A stretch of 64,000 bases of DNA from Pristionchus mayeri. Its lineage: Eukaryota; Nematoda; Chromadorea; Rhabditida; Neodiplogasteridae. Under the pieces are notes generated by a model. That model saw nothing but the letters and a program-made list of their open reading frames with translations. It had not been told where the DNA came from and searched no databases. A program made the position numbers and the translations under genes. The DNA is taken from NCBI GenBank assembly GCA_036245805.1, contig BTRK01000001.1, positions 11,284,001 through 11,348,000 on the forward strand, in the 5' to 3' direction. This document shows, in pieces, positions 8,551-17,464 of this stretch (position 1 is the first letter of the stretch; every line of letters begins with the position of its first letter).

Positions 8551-10284
8551 ATGCGCCTTTCGACTGTCCTAGTCTTCTGCTGTCTCTTTTTCTGCTTTTC
8601 TGCTTTTTCGGATGAGTTCATTGAAAGATGGACGTCAAAATATCTCAATCAGTATATCGAGTGAGTTATGTCTGTTAATTGGTATATCTTTCGCAGATAG
8701 ATAGATAGTAACGTCTGAGGTAATATCGCTGAATGCACAATTATTTCTACTAGTACCCTGTTTTGGCACTGCGCCAAGAACGTGATGCTGTATTTCTAAC
8801 TTCTTTTCGCGGTGCAATGGTGAGATGTCACTATTTTTTGGGAACCGCATTTTTGAAAACTTTTTTGTTGTACCATAAATACTGGAACATTTCAATTCAA
8901 AATGTCGCTCTCAGAACAATTCAATTGGGAATTTTCATTCCGACCTTTTCGATTTGGAATGAGCGGCCTGGAATGATTAATATTGGATTTACATTTTCGA
9001 AACCCTCATCTCGTAACTTTCGTAATGGAACTTCAATTTCGTAATTATTTTTCCAGAACTTTTCGACATAGAAATTACCCATACACATGTTTTGTACTGA
9101 TGTTTTCAACATGATTGCTATTTCACGACAGTCACGAGTATCGATCTGGAAATGGTAATCGCAAAAACTGTTCTCATATACTTAGTCACCCCTACGCATG
9201 CCCTATGACCACCCGAAATTGTTCGACTATTCGACTACGAACTTTCGACTACGAAATTGTTCGGCAAACGGATATTTTAGAGTTCCAAAGTTTGAATTAC
9301 AAAGCAAAAGTTCCGAAATCAAAGTTACGAGATGAATGTTTCGAGAATGCAAATTTGAAGTGACAATTTCCAGCCCACTCATTCCAGATCAATTGTTCGT
9401 AGAATAGCGGTTCTCGGAGAAATGATTCCGAAACAATTTTTCCAAAAAAAATAGATCCGACTTGAAAGATTTGAGTTGAAAGGGTTTTAAAAAAATGTGG
9501 CATCTCACCGTTGCACCTCTTTTCGCTTGCTAGATTCAAGACATCGTTCTCATTCAGAGAGATGAATGACGATCGTTCGATTTCCCGGGATTACAAGAAT
9601 GTAACTATCACGAAACTCCTGAAGACGTTTCCGTTTCTTGTCTTGGACTCTTCCCCTCTGAATCCGTTCTGGTTCGTAATTCGAGTCGACATATCTTTGT
9701 CTACATGAAATTCGAAATTAGTCGTTGCGGCTCTTTGTAAGAGATTGACTCTAATCATAATTTTATCCATTCTCGGTGGAAGTGCAACTCGTTGGGACGA
9801 AAGATTGGTCTCGACTATAAATCTACATACGAATCATGCGACAACCGCGTACTCAACATCAACCGATGCTGCAGGTAGATCATAATACGGTACCCAGGGA
9901 TACGGCTACGGTGCCGCTGGATACGGTAATCCATTGGTCACATTCAGGCAACAGCATGAATGCGACGCCGTAAAGGAGAACAGCAAATCCGCTTGTGATG
10001 ATCAATTCTCCGATTGCTTGCTTGGCGACACATTCTGTGCGGCACTTTTCAACGATGCAATTCAGCAAATAATCATTTCAGGGGGATGCAAATCTCTGAT
10101 GAAGACGTTCATCAACTCTCATCGTAATCTCGGCAACAGGGCGTACATCTACACCCCCCCCCAATCTATTGAGGAATCCTCACCCAGATGTCTGATTAAT
10201 GCATCGATAAAGCAACGACTAATCTGCTGCTTCTGCTTTTACGATTCGAAATGCATTCGCATATGTTTTCACCTCATTCTTTGA
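8551..10284 (+). CDS. Phospholipase A2-like protein, copy 4 (divergent, exon 2 uncertain)
   Basis: Exon 1 (8551-8660) encodes MRLSTVLVFCCLFFCFSAFS, a textbook signal peptide, ending in phase 2. The core lies at 9783-9874 (CNSLGRKIGLDYKSTY, CDNRVLNINRCC) and from 9948 (QQHECD, CDDQFSDCLLGDTF). The catalytic motif is CCRQQHECD, again without HD. A first part of exon 2 from 9558 could splice at 9599 (donor GTAACT) to 9783 in phase 0, which would skip a 78-bp block shared with copy 2. The last intron (10037-10081, donor GTGCGG) is weak, 45 nt long and open in frame, so it may be retained. The frame then runs through GCKSLMKTF-NSHRNLGNRAYIY to a longer tail ending at 10284. The gene may be functional or decaying. 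Confidence 0.5.
8763..8777. promoter_or_regulatory. NFI-consensus palindrome in intron 1 of copy 4
   Basis: TTGGCACTGCGCCAA matches TTGGC-N5-GCCAA exactly, about 100 bp after the donor of exon 1. Confidence 0.45.
8810..9520. repeat. Foldback element in intron 1 of PLA2-like copy 4
   Basis: GGTGCAATGGTGAGATG at 8811 pairs with the reverse complement of CATCTCACCGTTGCACC near 9500, and inner stretches (CTCGTAACTTTCG against CAAAGTTACGAGATG) also pair. Diverged hairpin of about 0.7 kb without a gene. Confidence 0.6.
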
Positions 10285-10514
10285 TGAATTGTGAATTGTT
10301 CAAGTTTAGAGCCAAATATTCTGGGGCGCCTTCGGGGCAACACTTCCGTCATGTGTTCCCTTTTGTCTTGGCTTTTTTTCGAATCACAAAACTAATGAAT
10401 CGCTCATCAATTAGTTTATTCCGTAGAAGTTCCGGCAACAAGAAATTAATGTAATATGACATGAACGACTCGGATGTCCATAATTTGGATAGAATTGGCA
10501 ATATTGAATCCAAT

Positions 10515-13382
10515 TTAGGCATTGATAATTCTCTTGTGCGCGTCTCCTTTATTGTGCGCCCAGAGCTCCGTACGCATGAAGAATTTGACGCCGCACGGCG
10601 CGCACTCGAACGGTTTCTCTCCGTGAACATCACGCAGATGCGCCTTGAGAACACCGGTGGAAATGAATGCTTCGGCGCAATGATCGCAAGTGAAGGGCTT
10701 TTCTCCTGAAAAAAGTGAGCGTATTACCATCAATATACTGAATATCAGAATTTCGTATTTGTTTGAATAGATAGTCGTTTATTATTATAAATCTGAGTAT
10801 TATTATATTACCGGTGTGTGTGCGAATATGAACAATGCCGTCAGCGGGAGATCGAAGTTGGATGCCACAGTGGGGACACTGCTCAGGACAATCATGCTTC
10901 CTGTTTCCATTCTTCTCCGAGCTTACGTCTAAACAAGGAATCGCATTGATCAATTAGGATTTTTATTTCCGTAACTCTCACCCTCCTTAGTTGTACAAGT
11001 TGTGCCACCAATCAATTATCAATTTTTCTTATCGTAACCATAGTTGCCCACGCCGCCGGCGACCCCCATGACCCCCTATTCTACCTCACTTTTTGCCATG
11101 AATAGGGGGTCTTGGATGAGCACTACCCCACTTGCCGCCGCCAGTGGTGGGCAAGTATGATTGTAACCCATTTATCGCCCTACTTAGTTGTTCTGAATCG
11201 AGAAGTTTCAACTTCGTTGGGAAAAAATTCTAGTTTCCCGATCAAAAAGGGTGGAAGAGCAATTTCGTAGCACAATATTCACCCGAAACTTACTCTTGTG
11301 AATGGTCGAATGAAGTTTCAGCTTCTTTGCAGAGGTGAATGTCATAATGCAGTCACCGCAGGAATAGCTCTTGACTGAAGAGTTTGTATTAGTATTTTTA
11401 AAAAAATAAAAATAAAAAAAACAACTTAAAATTGTGTTAAAACGATTACAGATTTTGTATTAAGAATGTATCAAAAAGTTAAAGCTCACTCTGGTGGTAA
11501 TTGTTATGAGTGGCAAGAACTTTTCGAGAAGAGAACACTCGTGTGCGCTGAGTGCAAGCGAACTGAGCAGCTGCTGCAGCTGCTGCAGATGATGTAGTTG
11601 CTGCTGCAGCTCTGGTGCGAGAAGTCCCAGCAGCTCGCTGCACTTGAGCAGATCGAACGGAGTTGCCGAGGAGCTGCAAAATATCAATCCATACAATGTT
11701 TATAAACATAAACTATTTCCTACGTAACACTTGATAGTTATATGCAGATGAGCGCATATGATACCCGGAAAATTCTAAATTCTAAACGAGCAGATAATGA
11801 AATAAATTACAAGGAATGCGAAAAAAGGGGGAATGAGAGAGGAATTCGTGCAATACTCACCGGCGTACTCGTTCCGGGCTGACTCGAATTTGCCCTTGAA
11901 GACAGGTTAATAAAGCTCATCTCATCGAGTGTGTACAGTGGCTCCGGTTCCTAAAGAAAACAATCGAGAACTGGGGTTGGCACTACCTCCAATGAGAACT
12001 ATGACGTCATGCCGTACGTGGTATTTCAAAGCCAGCATGACGTCAAAGTTATTATCCGATCTAGTTTTTTTTAAAATTATTTTAAACTTATTTCAAAATT
12101 AAAACATAATAAAATGTTTGCCTGTTTGATTCCGAGGGAGAAATCAGCATAGTCATCATTGATAAAGAGCGGTTCGATAATATCGGAGGGCACATCCTGG
12201 CATTCCATACTGGCATCGCTCAGATCCTGATGGTTAAATTACGTTCAAATTTATTCCAAATATTGTTTCATTAAAAATATAACTAGGAGTTATATTGTGG
12301 ATACTACAATAGCTCAGAATTCGTAATATCCGTACCATAGTTTCAAATTCCTCCTCTACTTCGATGTTCTGACGTCTTCTGGATGAAGTGTTTGTTGAAG
12401 CGATGCGTGCCGAAGGCGATTGAATTTCCTGGGGCGCTCCTCCTGGTCTCTCGATTATCGATTCGATCATCGATCCAATCGTAGCACTCATGCCGTACAT
12501 AAGAGAGCGGACTGGGTCGTTTCTGAAAAGGTATTTTGGTATTGATCGGATGTATTTCATATTATTAACAAGTGTAGCAACGATCCCACGCTTTTATCAC
12601 CCCCATTCAGGTGGCAAGAGTGTGGGTAATGCAGAGACAATTACCAAAATTGTGAATTCAATTTGAATTAGGTTAAAATCTAAATACCTTCGCTGATCGT
12701 CTCTCATGATACTCGCGCGATCTCTGGCCAGTGACTTGACTTGCCACGGAATGTCCTTAAATGTCGACTAATTTATCGAATTAAAAATTTATTTATCGAA
12801 CTACACTACTCTACCCTAAAATCAACCTCCAAATTACAATTTTTCCCCGTCATGTCCTGAATATCAGTTCTGTGTCCTGAATATCAGTTCTTGTTAATCG
12901 ATATAAATGCACTTTTCTCTAAAATGAAGCCCAATAATGCCGCCAGGAGAAATCTACTTATCAACCCATCTATTTGACCAACGTAATGGTAACCGTTTCG
13001 AAACTGGTCTCGAGGGAGAACACTGCAAGCTGAGTATCAATTCTACACACTATTTTCCTATCTATGAAATGTCTTTCACCTCTGCTCTAGTTCCGTCTCT
13101 TTGCACGGTTTGTGCGAGGTCGAGTGATTTCATCACGAGGTGGCCGAGTCGATCGGAGCGAGAGAGGGAGTAGGCCTGAACATTGAACCTATTTGTGGAA
13201 ATGTGTTCCTCAACGTTGTAATATTTGAATTAGTCCCTAAAGCCTGTCACTTACAAAGCACACTTTTGTAATATTATAGAATAACAATATGTTTATTGTC
13301 TAATTTTGCTTATACCAGTTTAGATTACCTTGCGTCTCCAGTTCTCGATGTCGTCCATTCTTCTCAGTTGCACGCCGCTCAT
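10515..13382 (-). CDS. C2H2 zinc-finger protein ZF-A
   Basis: Ten exons on the minus strand fit in phase: 13329-13382, 13080-13175, 12688-12755, 12336-12522, 12122-12226, 11861-11950, 11490-11673, 11294-11374, 10812-10928 and 10515-10705, giving about 390 residues. The N-terminal 120 residues (MSGVQLRRMDDIENWRRK, then RSDRLGHLVMKSLDL, then DPVRSLMYGMS) match those of ZF-B. The C-terminal part has C2H2 fingers: a degenerate one (FACTQRTRVF...H...H, second Cys replaced by Arg), CGDCIMTF...HSTIH, CPHCGIQL...HIRTH, and a linked pair beginning GEKPFTCDHC and GEKPFECAPC. It is probably a nuclear DNA-binding regulator. A long Ala run lies before the first finger. The intron after 12122 begins GC rather than GT. 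The second exon's partner in ZF-B has identical length. Confidence 0.85.
11035..11165. repeat. GC-rich imperfect inverted repeat in ZF-A intron
   Basis: GACCCCCTATTC near 11070 pairs with GAATAGGGGGTC near 11100, flanked by GCCGCCGGCG and CGCCGCCAGTGG. A similar word set (GCCACCGGCGTGGGCA) occurs near 55870. Function unknown. Confidence 0.45.
11991..12060. repeat. Small palindromic repeat, relative of 418-482
   Basis: TGAGAACTATGACGTCATGC pairs with GCATGACGTCAAAGTTATTA. It lies in an intron of ZF-A and contains two TGACGTCA-like cores. Confidence 0.5.
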
Positions 13383-14158
13383 CGTTAAGAATTGAAGAGT
13401 GGTGAAAACTATAATTATACAATACTTCAGAAAAATGTCTGAAACGAGGAATTTGCAAAAAAGTGGAAACTATTGCCTACCTAACACTTGATAGTTATGA
13501 GCACATGAGTGAATAAGATAGTACAAATTATAACAAAGGAGACATACAGTGTTCGATATTTTAAATGATCATCGGATAGTGAAACAAATGATGATCAATG
13601 GTAAAGAGAGGTATGAGAGAGGATTGGGAAAGAATGACCAGCAGATTATAGACGTTGCTTTTATAGGCGCTTAGGCTGGATACTTCCGATGTTCGCAAAC
13701 CACGTTCATTTCCTTACCATTCAAAGGACATGGATATTAGCCAGAGGGGTCGCTTCTTTCTTTTACAATGAAGTGCATGTTTGTTTGTTGTTTATTGCAG
13801 GCAGTGAGAGGATTGCCAGCGGGCTTCTCGTTTATTTCAGTGGAAATCTGAACAAATCTAACCATGTTTTATATTAAAGCCATCATTCTAAAGTTGACCA
13901 AAGAATACCGAAAGGTCAACCTGCATCGATCAGAGAACACATGTTGGTACTATCGGGCTTGATACGTGACAGCTGGTTTTATAATGAATTCTAATTATCG
14001 CGTGAATCAAATCTCATTAACAATCCCATTGTAAGTGTTGGCGGATTTCCTTTATCTAATCTGTCGATCGGTGGTCATTGATTCCTCATTAATTGCTTTA
14101 TATATTTTTATGTTTTATTTTTATATTTTATATATTTTTTTTATTTTTATGCTTTAAA
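13383..14158. other. Intergenic upstream of ZF-A
   Basis: No exon supported. A TATA-like TTTTATAGG lies near 13661. AT-rich toward 14100-14150. Confidence 0.4.
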
Positions 14159-14810
14159 CAGTACCGGACAAAAGTATGGAAACAAATTTCAGATTGTTAT
14201 AACTTCCGTAAGGAATTGAGATAGACACTAATGGTTGGGAGCGATTGATAGTGCCTATGCATGAGATCAAAGTCATATGGTAGAAATCGATTGCGCTTCC
14301 TACAGCAATTTGAGAATTGCGAAATACGAAGTAGGAATTTTTAACATTTTATTGAAACTATATGCGATTGTTTGTATTACCGCATATCTTCTGTGAGAGT
14401 ACAAACACTGCTCATTACTTTGCACTTTTGAACTTTTTGTATTCGCTTTCCAAAATTTGGTGATATCGATTTTTCGTGACCTCTAAAATTTCGTGGAACG
14501 CATGTTTCTTCCGTCTTATTCGAGCTACAGGGCTCAAATTTTGTAGATAACATACTGTTGTCATGGAGCAATATTGCGCTAAATTTGGGATCGATCGGAC
14601 AACAAATGCGAAAATTCGAAAAAAATTGGAACACAATTTTCATACATCTAAAAACAACCCATCACGTGATTTTAAAAATCTGCTTTCTTGTTGTGTTATA
14701 CAGAAAGTAAGTATGTATAAGTATGCATAATTGAGAAGTCGAGCGATTGTCCTCATGTATTTTATGGTGGAACAAGCATCGATGGTCGGAGGGCACGAAA
14801 CCGTCAAATG
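14159..14810. mobile_element. Half of a foldback DNA transposon (same family as 40974-42408)
   Basis: Starts CAGTACCGGACAAAAGTATG and follows the left half of the element at 40974 almost base for base, through the segment ending in GGGCACGAAACCGTCAAAT. It then stops abruptly next to the acceptor of the nuclear-receptor exon at 14823. The second arm is missing. The ORFs in it are mirrored at 41169-41498 and are not genes. Confidence 0.75.
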
Positions 14811-14822
14811 AGATCTCTACAG

Positions 14823-15816
14823 TTGTTATGAAAAAGGGCATTATGGAATTCGCAAATTATGCATTCGAAGATTTTCGATCGTTAGAAGAACAATGCGAGG
14901 TACATTTATCATCCAAATTTCTCATTTCTCAATTTCTTATTTAATTTTGATGTTAATATTAAATAAATGTGTTCAGGAATCGATAATTGCGATGAGTTAC
15001 GTGCAAATGTTTCTATTCGATTACATCTATCGAGTGTGCCATCTTTTCCCGGGAAAGGAGGGAATGTGATTGACGTACATTCATGTTTTCGTCTGTGAAT
15101 AATCTATTCCAGGACCTTGCCAGGATATACAACTTACCATTCAATCGTCGAATTTGATAAATTCCTTGATAATTGCCCTGACGAAATTAACATTGCTCGT
15201 ATGAAAAGGTTAGCAATGAACATTTTTCAGAAAATTTAAATGATTTCAGAGAGTTGGAGAACAAAGTCAAGCACACGAGTAAGGTAGTGCGGGGGCCATT
15301 CGAGAAAATCAATCCCACGGAATATGAGTTCCTAGCTCTCTTCAGTGTGTTACTCTGGAATGATGGTTCGAATTACACTTTTTAGGTAAAAATATAAATA
15401 TTTGCAGAAATAGCTCAAATAGATGAAAGTCTATCGAAAACAGTCAAACGAATCAGATCGGAGATTCTGAAAGAACTATACGCTTACTACACGAAGAAAG
15501 GCGTCGCTGATTATGCGTCAAGAGTTGGAAACATATTCTGCTTGCTGGTCCACGACCAGGTAATTTCACAATTCGCAAAATTCTAATTTGTATGTTGACA
15601 CCCTTTTATCACCATTTACGGAATAAATTAGAGATTTTTTACTCTACAAAAAGATAAGATTGGAGAAAATTGATAAGATTGGATCAAAATGTTCTTATAG
15701 AGCTATGAACTCAAGTTTCCCTTGTGAGAGTCTGTGTCGCGTAGATGCAACTGTGGGCAAGGCTCCACATTCGGGCACAGTTTTACGAAATCTGCCCTGC
15801 AGTGAGATTCAACTGA
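14823..15816 (+). CDS. Nuclear hormone receptor ligand-binding domain (no DNA-binding domain found)
   Basis: Six exons join in phase: 14823-14899, 14977-15065, 15113-15208, 15250-15365, 15408-15559 and 15745-15816 (TGA), about 200 residues. Landmarks of a nematode NHR ligand-binding domain are visible: GIMEFANYAFEDFRSL (helix 3 region), SYVQMFLFDYIYRV, INPTEYEFLALFSVLLWND (helix 7/8), then IRSEILKELYAYY and YASRVGNIFCLLVHDQ (helix 9/10) and the C-terminal RLHIRAQFYEICPAVRF. The first exon begins in phase 1, so an upstream exon should exist, but the sequence immediately upstream is a truncated transposon. No C4 zinc-finger DNA-binding exon was found. Either the 5' half has been replaced or the gene is an LBD-only remnant; no in-frame stop is seen. 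Confidence 0.7.
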
Positions 15817-15907
15817 AAAAAATAAATTAATGCATTATCATGACTTGTTGTGCATGAGCCATACTCTCTATCAATTGCTTCTAAGCGTTTGCAACGATGG
15901 TGAAATA

Positions 15908-17156
15908 TCAGGTTGGCATGAAAGTCTTTGTCACTTTTTCAAAACTTTATTTCTTGGAGAAATAAAAAGCATGAGTTCTTTTATACTTGTCATCATTATT
16001 GACAATATGTGCCCAACGTACCTGCAATGTATGGATCCCCTCCCTTTAGAACCCGACTGGGCATGATGCAAAGTTTTGCTTGCGTTCAACCTCGAGACAT
16101 ATACGGGAATTGAAGGCCCTACCTCGAACGGCATGGGTCAGGTCTGCGAAAAGCCCGTAATCTTACGGTGCCATGTCAGAAGAGTACGGGTGGTGAGGGA
16201 GAACCATCCATCGCTATCTAGCCAGTTCCTGCTTGATTTGATTGGAGACCTGGTGACGGGGGTCATTTTGTTGAGTATACACTTTCTTGTCCTTCAGCCT
16301 TGAATGATCGACTTCCAGCTTCAAATTATGTAGGTGTGTGACGTACTTGACCCCGGTGATTGACATGCCCTCAAGTAGTAGCTCCGATAAGATTACGCCA
16401 ACCACTCCCCATCACATTGACAGCTTTTTTTTATTGGCTTGCAGATCAAGTTTTGGGACACCCCGTGAAGTCTCTCCTTCTCCAACCCGTTGGGTTCTCC
16501 TGTGGTTGTTATCGTAGAGGACCCACTTCTCATTCCCCGTTATGAGCCGTTCCATCCATCGATCCCCGCCTTGGGAAATGAGGAGAGTAATGGAATCATC
16601 GACTCGACGGTCACGGCTGGCTTGGCAAAGATAATGGGATATGTATCGACCGATAAATTTCCTCATTCTAATAGATCTCAAGCCGTCTTTGACAGTGCTA
16701 TGGTGGACTCTAAGTGCAATAGTCATTTCACGGGCACTTTGAAATGGGTATGTTTCCACAACTTCCTTCAACGTTTCCAAATCCAACTCACCAGGTCTTC
16801 CAGACCGATCCTGATCATTGAGGGCCAAGTCGTCTTCTTCGAAGCGATGGAACCAATTACATATGGTGTTGTAGAGGGGGCACGTGTGCCATAAAGATAC
16901 TTCAGTAGGGTATCTGAATCCTTCATCGTGAAGTCAGATATTGAAATGCAAATCAGAACATGACTGAAGTGGATGGCACTTGTGACATACATCGTTCCTC
17001 TACTTGCCCCTTTCTGATGGGAAGGGAATGGGAAGTTCTTTACGTTGAAGGCCCCTCACTGCTTGTTATTCACTAGGCACGAGGAAATGTCAAAGTCCAT
17101 CTGCGACGAGCAGGGGAAAAACAAAACCAGTGACAAAGACTTTCATGCCAACCTAA
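15908..17156 (-). mobile_element. Mariner transposon, full length but inactive
   Basis: 1249 bp flanked by TA, with 28-bp terminal inverted repeats [T/T]CAGGTTGGCATGAAAGTC... and the matching right end ...GACTTTCATGCCAACCTAA (one mismatch). The transposase is read on the minus strand: CNWFHRFEEDDLALND, then DRSGRPGELDLETLKEVVE, HHSTVKDGLRSIRM, RRVDDSITLL and MERLITGNEKWVLYDNN. The invariant GDEKW is GNEKW here, so the first catalytic Asp is lost. Frameshifts separate the C-terminal part (16214-16405). It lies between the NHR and the clathrin-like gene. Confidence 0.85.
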
Positions 17157-17464
17157 TATTATTTGCATTGCAGTATTTCAACATCGGTGTTCCCATGGAT
17201 GCCAAAGCAAACATTGTTTCCTTCAAACGTAAACATGGCCTGGACAAAACACGCCTTTTATCAATCGGAAATCGAGAAATTCCGCGAGTCTGTGGGGGGG
17301 GGGGCAACGGGAGAATGTAATTCACTCGTAAATATTCATTTGCATTCTCACGTTTCGATTCTATTTTTATTATTTAAGCGCTTCTCGACTCGGAAATAAA
17401 ATTGTTGATTAGTTTAACGCTGTTATTCGATTATTCGATGTTGAAACATATTTCTTATTTGCAG
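17157..17464. other. Gap between mariner and clathrin-like gene
   Basis: An open frame beginning MAWTKHAFYQSEIEKF (about 17240) and a run of eleven G near 17294 are present. It could hold the first coding exon of the clathrin-like gene, but no matching donor was found. Confidence 0.3.

Noticed and set aside
11460..11696. Leu/Gln-rich minus-strand ORF
   Set aside because: It is the alternative frame of the Ala-rich ZF-A exon; only the other frame keeps phase and holds the finger remnant.
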